Positions 16,218 to 27,400 of a stretch of 64,000 bases of DNA are shown here, one piece after another. How positions within the stretch are numbered: position 1 is the stretch's first letter; every line of letters begins with the position of its first letter. The notes under the pieces were generated by a model. That model saw only the letters and a program-made list of their open reading frames with translations. It had not been told where the DNA came from and made no database searches. Source of the DNA: Mesodorylaimus sp. YZB2_4 (lineage: Eukaryota; Nematoda; Enoplea; Dorylaimida; Dorylaimidae); assembly GCA_030248295.1 (NCBI GenBank), contig JASANH010000510.1, positions 62,001 to 126,000 on the forward strand, written 5' to 3'. Position numbers and translations under genes: made by a program.

Positions 16218-16368
16218 TATATATATAGAGCTATGATAATCTTCTCACCATGCGACTTTGGTCTCTACAATGGCTTTCAACACTCATTTCGCCTTACTGC
16301 TTTTATTGTTTGCTGGCGAGGTACTGGGCCATACACTGTCGATGGCGGACGTTAAGTCAACTCAGTAA
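16218..16368 (+). CDS. Possible first exon encoding a signal peptide
   Basis: A TATA-like stretch (TTATATATATAGAGC, about 16217-16231) lies about 45 bases before an ATG at 16270. The 32 codons from that ATG read as a strong signal peptide (MAFNTHFALLLLLFAGEVLG) and end at TAA (16366). GTAAGA overlaps the stop and could be a donor, but I find no convincing second exon; a later frame begins VCILCDTSD. It may be a gene start, a short secreted peptide, or chance. Confidence 0.3.
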
Positions 16369-16399
16369 GATGATTCTGTCACAGTTTGCATATTGTGTG

Positions 16400-17723
16400 A
16401 CACGAGTGATGTTACCTACACGTACCTGATGAATGTTCAACTCATCACTGACTTTTTATTGGATGATTTGTCCACGATAAGGACATGCACGTGGTCCCTC
16501 AACAGGACTTTCTGTGCCTTTTTCTTGCCTTGTACTCTTACTTTTTTAAGGAAACAAACCCCCACCTCGAAGTCATTGCAACTGAATCAGAGAGAGAAAC
16601 GTCCGTTCAAGGTATCCACTTCAAACGGACGGTTCAAGGTGTTTATCATCAAAATGCTAGGAAAGCCAGGCGACAAAAACAATAAGGTCATACTGAGATC
16701 TGAAAGAAGTTCTTTTATCAATTGTTATTTCTCTCCTGTTCAATGCGTGTATGTGCGGTAGGTAAGTGGTGCTGCACACTAAAATGTCGCACTGAATGAA
16801 GCTTGGTAAAAGTGACCGCAGGCGCAGGTCGACTATATCTCCCTTTGTACTTGAGTTTGCCATGTCGAAGTATTTCACAGCAGAGAGCCAGATGCCACTG
16901 TGGTCGCAGTAATACAGTGATGGTAATGATAAACATTTTGGCTAACCCAGCAAAGAAAGAATCTAGTCACTCGTGACAGTAGTTCAAGGGTAGACGAGAG
17001 AACCCAAACTCCTAAAGACTGAAGGCTCATAGTTTTCTGTAGACCGTAAATTATATAACCTATAAGACCTGTACAGAAATGATGTGAGATACAGTATACT
17101 GTCAATACATAAAACATCCCGCGTCTTGGCCCATCTGGGGTACGATATAACAAGAAGGTCATAGAAACTCAGTTAACATGACTCGGAATCAACAAGGGAT
17201 TAAATCACATGCAATATTTATTAAATATAACGGAATATTGCAAAGTGCGTGCAGAAAAACAGCAAGGAATCAATAAATCGCAGGGGACTTGCGATGCGAT
17301 CCCGTAATAACGAGTTCATGGAGCAGTGATTGAATAACCTTCCTGTGGTTATCGCGTCCTGATCGTGGGGGCCTGAAGAGACGCGCGGTCAGATGATACA
17401 GAGAGCTTTCTCCTAATCAACGTCTAACAATGCGACCACATAGAGCTCAAGAGAAGTAAACCATCAACTGACCAGATCGACTATAAGGCTCCTCCACTCC
17501 CATCACCAGTTCTAGTAGCAGGTCGTGACAGCAGCCGCGTCTTTGGGCCAGACTTTGACTGCTTGCATGACAGACTATAAATGGTGCACTAATAAATAGC
17601 TCCTGTCTACTTTCTCATATCTGTTCTTGCTTCCTTTTGAGCATATGCTCATGTTTCCGCAGAATGACCATATGTACGTTCCTCTCAACTTTGTGTAGCC
17701 TAATGTTTCACTAAAATCGGTAC
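16400..17723. other. Intergenic, little recognised
   Basis: Contains the second copy of the CAATAAGGTCATACTGAGAT phrase (about 16678). Otherwise no supported exon or element. Confidence 0.35.
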
Positions 17724-18579
17724 CGTGACGTTTCCCCCGCTTGGTCGATTCCCCCTCCTTGTCTGGTAGAGAAATCGAATCAATGAGACATGCGACGTTT
17801 CTCCCACTGTGACGATTACCCCACCGTGTCGTTTCCCCCACCAAAATTTTCTCCTGGTATGTAGGTAGGTACGACTTGGGTTGGAAAAGGCAGCACGTGT
17901 GGGATAGGATGTGTGGGGTAACACGATAAGCTTGTAGGGTGTGGGGTGTAAAGTACAACTTTGCTGTAGCAGCCCACCTCAACGTGCAAGGCATTCAGGC
18001 AACTAACTTTTTGAACTCACGACTTACTGCAGTAGATATGGTTTACCCGCTGCCAATGTGTATGTAAGACCAGACCAGTTTTTCTGTGCCAATGAAGGCA
18101 TGTTTCAAATCCAGCTGTAAAACTATACCTCACTGTGAATCAGAAGACAGAAACAGAAGACATACAGTAAATTTAGGCAGTGGGATTTGAGTGAATTCAC
18201 CAGTATGATAGCTGCAGATTTTGGTAAAAGCAGTTTTCTCATTTGCGATACATTAGGCTCATCTTCTTTGTCCTTGAACCAGGCGAGCGTGGCCCGCACA
18301 AAATCGTGGAGTTTTCGAGGCCGATTTCATGTCTCACGATGAGCGATGAAGATTTGCGCATGCGTACTTATTCCTATGTACACGAAGGCTCAAAATTTGA
18401 ATAGCCGCAGTTTTGCAACACTGACGGTGGGGGAAAGGACACGGTTGGGGAATCGTCTCGGTGAGGAAACGTCGCATATCTCAGCGGGTCGATTTCCCCT
18501 CCAGGCACGGTGGGGGAAACGACATAGAGGGGAAAACGTCTCAGTGGGGGAATCGACCAAGTGGGGGAAACGTCTCACA
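17724..18579. mobile_element. Foldback-type TIR element with CGTTTCCCCCAC sub-repeats
   Basis: Left arm about 17724-17851 (GTGACGTTTCCCCCGCTTGG at its start) and right arm about 18421-18579. The reverse complement of the right arm begins TGAGACGTTTCCCCCACTTG and follows the left arm in order, including GATTCCCCC, ATATGCGACGTTTC and GTTTCCCCCACC-like units. Arms are about 130-160 bases around roughly 570 bases of unique sequence, with no coding capacity. Confidence 0.7.
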
Positions 18580-20009
18580 ATCGTAAAATCTTGACTGGCT
18601 GACTTAATCGCCTAGTTTATATTGGAATGACTCAAGTTCACAAGGCTGTGCTGAATCTCGCTTACTGGCCTCTGCAAAACGCATTCGCCTTCGATGCATT
18701 CACTTAGCGATTGCATAACTCAGGGAAGTAAGCGATGCTGCTTTTAGCATCGCGTCCTTCGCTTTTAACAATCTTAATTCCACAAAGGTCACAGCAGCGT
18801 CATAAATCCTGTTTTAAGAAAATGAAGTTGTAGCCCTCGTTTACTGCGCGACAATACCGGCGTGCGCAGGCAGTGACCGTATGCAGTGGATGAGTTAGTT
18901 CCAATGCGATTCGCAGCATGGATGTGCTGTGTACAACTGATTGAGCAAAGATTTCTGTTGCCGATCTGCAGTATGTATTTGTGCTGAATGACAAATACAG
19001 CACATCGATCAAGAGAGAGGTCTAGCGAAAATGCATGAAAACATTTACCTGAAAGAATTAGACGTATCTGGGACAGTAGGCACAAGTTTCCAATAAACAT
19101 GAGCTATGAAGTAGTTTACCTCCTAATAATTGGCCCGGTTATGGGGTCTAAATGAAGTTATTGACACAAGGTTATTGTCGAAGTTATTGATTATTGGCAC
19201 AAAGTAAGTCACACGAAGTTATTGATTTTCTGATGCAAAAAACTTAGGTGGATGAGTTCCTAGAGAAAGTTTCAAACTCGCGGACTGCAATAATCTTTTA
19301 GGGGTCCATAACATATGGCTTTTCATCATCATTGATTCAGAGTCAGGTTTTGTCCTAAATTTCACATAGGAAGACATCACATGCAAGTTCTCAGTAGCTA
19401 CAAAAACCCAATAATAAGTGATTAAGGTAATAACCGACAGAAAAAAAATTTGCAACCTAAGAAAGTAAGAAGAAAAAAATTGGAGCAGGTTGAGTAGAAA
19501 TTTACAACTACATACAGTAGTTGCTGTAAATATTATTCAAACAATGCAGGCCCCGCAAAACGACACCCTGAAACTGTCACGTGTATTCTGAACTACAGAT
19601 ATTCAGGTTTATTGTTACTAGAAAAAACATGGGATTCATAACCACGCCGAAATAAAGAAAACAAGAACAAAGATCTGCAGCACTTTTGTCATTTTAAAAT
19701 GCACATCTGCACTCCGTCTGGTGAACAGTTCTGTAATGTTGATGTGGAAAAATATTCATGGCTGACTGCCCTTAAAAAATATTTGCGTCCTCCCCGTTTT
19801 AATTTTTTGCTTGTCTCGCAAATCTTGCGAGTCTGGCTTAGCTGCTTACGACCTCATCGGAAAGGCCGAGGATACATAAAGCAGATTGTAATGCACGACC
19901 AATCACAGCTGGGCAAAGTAGGTGCACCTTGCATTGCATAATTCCCTGTTACACGTACTGTACGAAGATGGCTTATTAATATGGCCTCAGGTAAACATAA
20001 TTTTGGGGC
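18580..20009. other. Intergenic; start of an old tandem duplication
   Basis: 19741-19850 resembles 20417-20530 (GTGGAAAAATATTCATGGCT against TTGCAAAAATATGCATGGCT). This belongs to the duplicated upstream region of the protease gene that follows. Nothing else is recognised. Confidence 0.4.
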
Positions 20010-20215
20010 GTGGATTTCTGTCCAAATTTTCTGGAAGATTTTGTCGACAGAGAAATGCAAACTGAATGTACGAGTCAGTTGCCTTGGTACTTGTTGCGAC
20101 AACTGTTCGGGTATCATTCGGATATTTCTTACGATCATATTGTTCGAATAGTAACTTGCTTCAGGCGCCTAATACCCAAGAAAATCATGACACATTCGAT
20201 GAAGCATGTAATCCA
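20010..20215 (+). pseudogene. Relic of S1A protease exons 1 and 2
   Basis: AGAGAAATGCAAACTGAATG and then CAGGCGCCTAATACCCAAGA match exon 1 and the exon 2 start of the gene about 687 bases downstream (AGAGAAATGCAAGCTAGCGT, CAGGCCCCTCGAATTCGAGA). The segment has gaps and no open frame. Together with the duplicate pair 19741/20417 it is a decayed tandem copy of the promoter, exon 1 and exon 2 start. Confidence 0.7.
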
Positions 20216-21435
20216 CGGCAAGTGGGCCATGGCGAGAGGGAGAGAATTATTGATTCCCCCCCCCCCCTGCCTGGGAGACGTCAAGATCTCACCAGGGTCT
20301 TATTGTAGGCTCTTATTGTATAGAAATCTACTGTAAATGCCATGTCAAATAGAGAAAATATGCAAGCACATGAATTTCAAATATTCGCGCGGCTATCTGG
20401 ATGATATTATCGCAATGATGATGTTGCAAAAATATGCATGGCTGGCTGCTTTACAGAAATATTCTTCGCATCACTTTGTCGCTGTCCGCTTTCTAGCTTA
20501 TCATACGAGTTCTGGTTGACTGCCTTACCATTAGAAGGCTGGATATGCTGCACGAGTATACACTGTAGGTTGTAACACACAGTCAATTACAGGTGACAAA
20601 TATCATACGTGCTTTGCTTGAATCATCTGATAATGTTTATTCCTAGAATATCGGATAGCTTTCCAAGTAAGGTTCTAGGCATGATTTTTTGTCACTGGAG
20701 TTTTTCTACGTTTTCTGCAAAATTTGATTTAGAGAAATGCAAGCTAGCGTCAATTACCTGCACGTGCGCAGCAGTTCTGGTCATTGTTGCACCACCAGTT
20801 CAGGTATCATGCCAAGTATCTCTAGTATTTCTATTGCTTAACTGATTACATTTTTCAGGCCCCTCGAATTCGAGAAAATCAAGATTCATTTATTGGAGCG
20901 TGTGGGACAAAAATGTTCGATGATATAAGTTTGTTTTAAACGTACGGAATGCATATTATGGGCAATGCTGCTGAAAGTGTGGCCAATGAGTGGCCATGGG
21001 TAACTTGGTTAGTCGCTGATCGAGGATACCCGAATGGAATGATGCATCAATGCGGTTCCAGCCTGGTGCAAGTTTGTAAGGAGAAGAAAGAAAGCGACAT
21101 CGTCGTCACAGCAGCCCATTGTGTTTCGTACGTCAACAACGCTACCAAAAGAACGCATATAGTGCCCGCAAGGAATATAACTGTTATTGCGGGGCGACAC
21201 AAAACTATCGACACCCCGACTCAGCAACTGGTGATTCGTGATGTGGAACACGTCATCATATCTCCATCATACAATGGAAATCGAGAATCCAAAAAGATTC
21301 CCCACGATATTGCGGTCCTCAAATTAATCAAGCCCATAAAATTCACTCGCAAAATCAGAGCTATATGTCTGCCAAATGGACGAGGCGATATACCACTCAA
21401 AGAATCGCAATGCTGGGTGGCTGGCTGGGGAACAC

Positions 21436-21715
21436 GTAAGGAGATGTCGTCTTTGATCTCAACCCATGCTCACCAATGTAGGCTTGCACATTGGCGAGCG
21501 TGATAAGTACTTATCCGCATTTTTATGCGAAGATTTTCATGGCTCATGAGCAGGAACGATGATTACCAAATTGCTTGTCCCACCTGTCGGGATTGCAGAG
21601 TTAGTTACCTAAGAGGCACCCCAGAATGAAAGCTCATCTCACGAAAATCTCACTGACTCCAAACTAGGGCAATGCCATCCCTCATTGTGAACACGTTGAA
21701 GAGATACTGTACCTA
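21436..21715. other. 5' part of intron 2 of protease copy 1
   Basis: Between the donor GTAAGG at 21436 and the retroelement. The frame runs on for 22 codons past the donor without homology. Nothing else recognised. Confidence 0.4.
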
Positions 21716-24700
21716 TCAAAAATGATCGTCATGTGGGACCATATTGGACCATATGGGCATAGAATACCGCCTCGATTGATGCCTTGATCCCTCGCCTTGA
21801 TTGATGCTGATGCTGTCTGCTTGCACATCCCAAGGTACTCCCAGCACTTTGACTTGCTGCGATGGCCCCCGATCCTTCTCTGGGAACCACGATTGAAGTT
21901 CTTTGGCATTTGTAGTCCATTCACGAAGGTTCATTGAAGCGATGGCGAAGAGTTGTTTGGCAGTCTCGTAGAATTGCTTGCTCTGTTCGAGTGTATGACA
22001 GCCAGTGATGACGTTGTCCACATAGATATTCTGAGCGATTTTTTCTGCAACAGGTCCGCCTTTCAGATTGAGATGATGCAAAATGGTTGCTGCGAGTAAG
22101 AATGGACTCGAGATCACCCCGAATGGCACTCGTGTGAAACGATATTCGATTAAGTTGCCTGGCGATGCGGATTTGGTTATGTCTTTGATCCAGATGAAGC
22201 GGGTAACATCACGGTCTTCTTCTTGTAAGCCAACTTGCAAGAATGCCTTCTCGATGTCGGAGATGAGAGCGATTTGATGTAAGCGGAAGCGAATCAGGAG
22301 TTTGCCTACATCCTCGAGGATGACTGGACCACGATAAAGACATTCATTTAGGCTTCGTTCTGCGTTTTTGCTGCGCGCAGAGCCATCATATACTATGCGA
22401 ACCTTCGTGGTTGTTTTCTGTGGCGTAATGACCGGATGATGAGCTAAGTAGTGCACTGGACCTTGCGGCCGTTCCTTTGAAGCTTCCGGAACCTCTTCGA
22501 TGATTCCTTTCTTTAATTGATCCTCGATGATTTCATCGTACTTCTTCAGGAGCTCAGGTTCACCTTTCAAGCGTTTGCAAACCGAACTAACGCGATCATG
22601 AGCGAGCTTATAATTTCCTGGCGGTTTAACCTCTGGGTCCTTCCAGGGCCACTTGACCTCATATCGGCCATTTCTGTACGCGATAGTGCGATTGAAATAA
22701 GCGAGTGCCTTCTCGTCTTCTTCTTCCTTCTTCTCGTGTTTCAGACCAACCTTTTCGAGTTCCCATAGATCCCTGAGTTCGCACTGCGTTTGATCTGAGC
22801 CAAGTGTTTCTTCAAATGGCATTATTCCATAGACCGACGGTTGCGTGATTGTGAGCATGGCCGTTTGTTGCTGATGGTTATCTGAGTGTACCTCCAAATG
22901 ACCAGCTATGACGTAGCCAAACTTGGTGGGGATGATGCTGACTGTATCCCGAATTCGGATAGGGGCGCCTATGGCGACCAGCGGGTAGTAGTCGCTCCCT
23001 AGTAGCAGATCGACTCCGAATGGTTTGTCTTCATGCAGCGTCGAGTCTGCGATGTCGTACTCTTCTAATTCTCCAGCGATAGCTTCATATGCGTCTTGCG
23101 GGCGATATAGCGGCGTAGTGATTTCGTCCAGAACCTTTGCTTGGACACTGATGCGAGTCCCATCACGAGTTTCGAGATGGACTTTTACGATAGGCGTAGT
23201 GATGCAGACCGGTTTCGATTGGAACCTTCCAACCCAAATCTTCTCGCGTTTGAGCTCTTTCAATTGTAACTGGTCAGCGATGGCTTTGCGTATGTACGTA
23301 TCTGTCGATCCTGGATCGATGACAAGATTGACCTTCTGCCTGGGCGTTTTATTCCTTGGGAACTGATAAGCGTTTACAACCGCAGTCTGCAACAATGACC
23401 GTTTGGTATTTGCAAATAGAGCGATTCCTGCCAGTTTCGCGTTTTCCTCAAGAGGTGTCGATTTTTCTTTGATCGGGCACAAGGCGGAGTGATGCTTGCG
23501 GATTTTTGGATTTTCCCATTTGCAGTAGCGACATGGTTTTTGCTTCTCTTTGCAATCCTTTGCGAGATGATTTGACCGCAGACATATGAAGCAGCGATTT
23601 TTCAACTGGGCGCGGCGTTCCTCTTCCGTTTTGAACTTTGTACACTCATCGGAGTAATGCTTTTCATCGCAGAAGGCGCAATTTGGAACTTTCTTCGAGT
23701 GGACCAACAACGTTTCCGTTGTGCGATGATAATGAGCGGATTTATCGTCTCTGCGATTTTGGCCCTCGCTCTGAGGTTTCCCTTTTCGTTCTACAGGCGA
23801 GTGCTTGCCATGAGTCGGGCTATAGCAGTGGATATCAGCGATTTGACGAACTGCCTCCAGGAACTCCTCGACTTTCCATGCCTTCTTTCCTGTTTTCTCC
23901 TGCAACCGCCTCTGGAACTCGACTGGCAACTTTGAGTAGAATGTGATAACCCAGGCGTCGTCGACCCCTCTGCCGAGAGCTTCAATCGATCGCAAGTGCA
24001 TTTCGAACTTGTTCAGTATGACTGGGACATATGTCATTGTATGCGCGACTGGGAGTTCATTTATGGCAATAGCATGCTCTTGAATGATAAGATCTGGCTG
24101 ATCATAGCGCTGTTTCAAACGGCGAGCGACGACCTCATAATTTTCGTTGGTGATAGCGAATCCCCTGACCATGTCGAGCGGTTCACCCTTGAGCGACTTC
24201 ATGAGGTAGTCCAACTTCGTGCGGTTATCGCAGCTCCTATTACGATCGATAGTAGCTTCGAAGGAATCCCAAAATGGTTTCCATTGCATGAGATCACCGC
24301 CAAATTCTGCCAGAGTGAGCTTTGGAAGTTTTACGTTACCAGCGCCGCTTACGCTGCCGTTATTTTGCGGATTACCGTTTTGTAGTGCTGCTGCCATGGC
24401 CTCCCGTTGCGTTTCCATTCGCCGCGCCGACTCGCGCTCCATAATCTCAAACTCTTTCTGCAGCTTCTGCCTGCGCTCCTCCGTTTCCATGACCCGCAGA
24501 CGTTCCCGTTCCCCCTCTGCCACTTCACGCTGCCTACGCGCTGCGGCTGCCTTCAACTTAGCTCGCACGTGCGCCCTGATCTCGACGACTTCGGCCTCGA
24601 TTTCACCCGCTTCCACCGATTCCTCCTCCGTTGTCCCATTTTCCTCAACACCATCCAACTCCCGCATCAGCGCTTCGTATTTCTCATAAAGACCGTCCAA

Positions 24701-24928
24701 TTTACTTACGTATCCTTCGCACTCCTCTTCCAACTTCGCGAGATGCCTCGACTCGACCGTTTCCAGTTCCACTTGCGGACTTCGCCCCATTGCTGCGCGT
24801 AGAATCTTCTTCGCAGGGCCCAGACGTTGGCGAATTCGGCCACCCGAGACCGCTGCCATTTTCGATCTTCCGTTGCCCGTCCCACGACCAACCGAACCAA
24901 CGTTAACCAAACGGAACCAACCAACCAT
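21716..24928 (-). CDS. BEL/Pao gag-pol polyprotein, truncated after the reverse transcriptase palm
   Basis: One open frame of 1070 codons. Order of parts: charged coiled-coil region (about 50-190); gag domain of the DUF1759 type (KLPKLTLAEFGGDLMQWKPF, about 200-365); Cys/His knuckles including CFICLRSNHLAKDC (about 446-459); aspartic peptidase-like segment with VIDPGSTDTYI (about 537-547); reverse transcriptase with VRIVYDGSA, ISDIEKAFLQV, RVPFGVISSPF and YVDN (about 843-972). The second Asp of the usual YVDD box is Asn. Homology stops near residue 1043; the last 27 residues read from flanking DNA. RNase H and integrase are absent, so the copy cannot move by itself, although gag through RT has no internal stop, which suggests recent insertion. 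It lies antisense in intron 2 of protease copy 1. Confidence 0.9.
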   Translation of the reverse strand: MVGWFRLVNVGSVGRGTGNGRSKMAAVSGGRIRQRLGPAKKILRAAMGRSPQVELETVESRHLAKLEEECEGYVSKLDGLYEKYEALMRELDGVEENGTTEEESVEAGEIEAEVVEIRAHVRAKLKAAAARRQREVAEGERERLRVMETEERRQKLQKEFEIMERESARRMETQREAMAAALQNGNPQNNGSVSGAGNVKLPKLTLAEFGGDLMQWKPFWDSFEATIDRNRSCDNRTKLDYLMKSLKGEPLDMVRGFAITNENYEVVARRLKQRYDQPDLIIQEHAIAINELPVAHTMTYVPVILNKFEMHLRSIEALGRGVDDAWVITFYSKLPVEFQRRLQEKTGKKAWKVEEFLEAVRQIADIHCYSPTHGKHSPVERKGKPQSEGQNRRDDKSAHYHRTTETLLVHSKKVPNCAFCDEKHYSDECTKFKTEEERRAQLKNRCFICLRSNHLAKDCKEKQKPCRYCKWENPKIRKHHSALCPIKEKSTPLEENAKLAGIALFANTKRSLLQTAVVNAYQFPRNKTPRQKVNLVIDPGSTDTYIRKAIADQLQLKELKREKIWVGRFQSKPVCITTPIVKVHLETRDGTRISVQAKVLDEITTPLYRPQDAYEAIAGELEEYDIADSTLHEDKPFGVDLLLGSDYYPLVAIGAPIRIRDTVSIIPTKFGYVIAGHLEVHSDNHQQQTAMLTITQPSVYGIMPFEETLGSDQTQCELRDLWELEKVGLKHEKKEEEDEKALAYFNRTIAYRNGRYEVKWPWKDPEVKPPGNYKLAHDRVSSVCKRLKGEPELLKKYDEIIEDQLKKGIIEEVPEASKERPQGPVHYLAHHPVITPQKTTTKVRIVYDGSARSKNAERSLNECLYRGPVILEDVGKLLIRFRLHQIALISDIEKAFLQVGLQEEDRDVTRFIWIKDITKSASPGNLIEYRFTRVPFGVISSPFLLAATILHHLNLKGGPVAEKIAQNIYVDNVITGCHTLEQSKQFYETAKQLFAIASMNLREWTTNAKELQSWFPEKDRGPSQQVKVLGVPWDVQADSISINQGEGSRHQSRRYSMPIWSNMVPHDDHF

Positions 24929-24942
24929 GCTCTGCTACCACT

Positions 24943-25173
24943 TGACGCGAATAGGTTAATCGTTGGTGACGGACGCGTGCCTGGCGATAGTCGTATGCGT
25001 AACGAAACTAGCGTTTATATATAGATACTCTTTCGAACCGACCGTACACTATGACAGTAAAACGAAAAGAAACCCCGTTCCTATGTCCTAACATGATACC
25101 TGGCTTAGCGGGTGTAAAGTGTCATCTATCGTCCTTCTTTACATCACTCGCGGTTGCTCTCCAATCCGCGACA
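24943..25173 (-). repeat. Probable 5' LTR of the BEL/Pao element
   Basis: Bounded by TG (25173-25172) and CA (24944-24943), 231 bases, with TATATATAA near 25024 and the primer-binding site right after. There is no second LTR in the window to compare with, so the borders are inferred. Confidence 0.55.
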
Positions 25174-26311
25174 TATGGGCATAGAATACCACGACGTTGC
25201 ACCATGCCACAGTCAGCCACCACAAGAAGCTGCCTATGATGAGATTTTCGATTTTGAGAGCTTGGGTCGATCACATTTGATTTTTGTGGAAGGACAAAAT
25301 TCATTACCTGCTGCAGTTTCTGCACCTACTGCAGCTTGACCGTAGCATATGAGCCAACGCTAAAATTATCAGAAATCGATGTTTCAAGGCACCTGCCGTT
25401 ACTCAGGACTTAGAAATGCTACTCTCCTGCATGCCACTGTGATGATAGTGCAACCCGTGCAGACAGGCGTGCAAGAGAGTGCGGCCGACCAAAAACTCCG
25501 GCTGGATGCAGGCAAGTCTCGCGACTATACCTGACGGAAACCCCAACCAAAGAGGTTGACGTCCCGGCCAGGCGAGCGCAGGTCCTGCACGGGTATGAGA
25601 ACTGCCCTACCCGCACCCGCTGGACGACCTGTGTACCCATACCCGTACCCGTACCCGGCACACTTTACCCATACCCGTACCCGTTTTTCGATAGATGTTC
25701 GAATGAAGTATAAAAAAAACCAGAAAAGTCATAACTTCATGAAAATAATTACAGAAAACCAGAGTTTTCAATGAAACTGGTTCAATTTTCATTCAAAAGT
25801 TTATTCACTATCGCAAGGTAAAGGACTTTCTTAAAGCAGTAATCTCAGCCAAATGCTCTAGCGCTGAAAGCCTGAATAATGTCTTTTTTAAGTAATGTAT
25901 TGGTTTTCTTGAACCTGAGAGTCGACACTGAGTTTTCTTGTTGCTTTGAAAATAGACGTCTCAACTTGAACTTAAAAGCCTGAAGCTGACATCAACTTGA
26001 CAATCTAAATCCCTGAATGAAACTGCATTCATGTTGGAGGGAGTAACCAAGTTGAATTTGATAAGGAGTGCAAAATGTGCTTTACTTTTGAGCGCTAGTG
26101 TAACTTGTCTGGAGAGGTCCACAACAACTATTGCAGATAAAACAAGCTAGTTTGTGTGCAGGTCACTTTCACAATTATATCAGTGAGACGTATCTGATGG
26201 TTAGTCGCAGGACATGCATGCAAGAAAGTCCTATCCTACATCAAAGCGACATTGCGCTGACCTAAGAGTGAAAGTTACTTGGATGCTGCAAAGGGTCAAG
26301 GTTGCTGCACT

Positions 26312-26431
26312 GGGGCCGGTTTCACAATCAGCTAGGACATATCCTAGATATTTGGACACCCCAACTCCTATCCTACATCACCGCGATTTTATCGTCCTAT
26401 CTTTAGGACATGTGATTGCGAAACTGGCCCC
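26312..26431. mobile_element. Short MITE, family GGGCCAGTTTCAC
   Basis: Ends GGGGCCGGTTTCACAATCA and, inverted, GGGGCCAGTTTCGCAATCAC. It is 120 bases and nearly palindromic, with CTAGGACATATCCTAG near the left. Same end sequence as 12817-13743. Confidence 0.8.
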
Positions 26432-26881
26432 AGGAGCATATCTGTCATATACAAGTAAGGAACCCCTAGTTTCCCACAGCCTCCTCTAAGAAGCTCAGAA
26501 ATACTTGTTCATCTTTTCTTCTACCTTGTTTCAAAGTTTTCTAACTGAATATGCTCTCCTTTAGCTCGATCTCAAAAACATTTCCGCTTAAATCCAGCTC
26601 TTACAGCATCCTTTTATCTTTGTGCTCTAAATTTTTGTCGCTGCTTTGATAGGAGCTTAGACAGATATTATCAAGAAGTCAGTCAGTCGTGTCGTCTCAT
26701 GTGACACCCATCACTGGGGGTCTTGACGCCCTCCACGTATGGCGCCATAGCGACTCGAACCAGGTTCTTTTTTGCAATTAAAACCATTTTCGAATCTCAA
26801 AACCGCTCAAATTTCAAATCCAAATCTTTTTATCAATATCTTTGTTGTGAAAATACATGATATATGAGAATATACACGCCG

Positions 26882-27060
26882 GACCGGCCTCGTGGCTTGG
26901 TTGGTTAGGCGTCTGCCTCTCACGCTAGGTGCGCAGTTACGGGCGAGTGTTCGACTCGCGGGCCAGTAAATAATTTCGTGTTAATTAAGTCGCTTCACCC
27001 TCGAGTGCGCACAAGCGTTTGCTGATGTGGTAAAACATGAACATGAACATGAACATTAAC
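26882..27060 (+). repeat. tRNA-derived SINE family 1, with hexamer tail
   Basis: Head GGCCTCGTGGCTTGGTTGG at 26887 is box A-like, GCGAGTGTTCGACTCGC (26943-26959) is box B-like, and the anticodon-loop position reads CTCTCAC as in tRNA-Glu(CUC). A body with TTTCGTGTTAATTAAG and CTCGAGTGCGCACAAGCG leads to a tail of AACATG units (about 27034-27058). Other copies: 58229-58405 and 63863-64000. Confidence 0.8.
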
Positions 27061-27400
27061 GCCCTTCACGTGCCGCGTGTACACTTCCTAAGAAAACAGA
27101 TAGTAGATATGGATATGATCTCGATATCAATATGTCAAATGATATCGATTAGATATAGATATAAATACAGATATCAACAATACTTACGACTAGTCTCAAA
27201 AAAGCAGACCAGAACTGTTTCACTAAAAACAGTCACAAAATGCATAAGATTTAAATTTGCAGCGCTGTCATAAATATGAATTAAAAACAATTAGACAAGA
27301 ATGAATACCCGTACGCATACCCGTACCCACCCGTACCCATACCCGTACCCACCCGTACCCATGCCCGTACCCACCCGTACCCGCCGCCCATACCCCCATA

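Larger units (their letters stand above)
21716..25173 (-). mobile_element. Truncated BEL/Pao LTR retrotransposon
   Basis: Read on minus. A probable 5' LTR runs from 25173 (TGTCGCGG) to 24943 (..GTCA), with a TATA stretch near 25024-25015. It is followed two bases later by TGGTAGCAGAGC (24940-24929), a likely tRNA primer-binding site, and directly by the ATG of the gag-pol frame. The 3' part of pol and any 3' LTR are missing. CATATGGGCATAGAATACC occurs at both edges (21750-21768 and 25172-25190). Confidence 0.85.

Noticed and set aside
26882..26967. A functional tRNA gene
   Set aside because: Box A and B are recognisable but the anticodon stem does not pair, and the same head recurs with a common non-tRNA body, so it is a SINE head.
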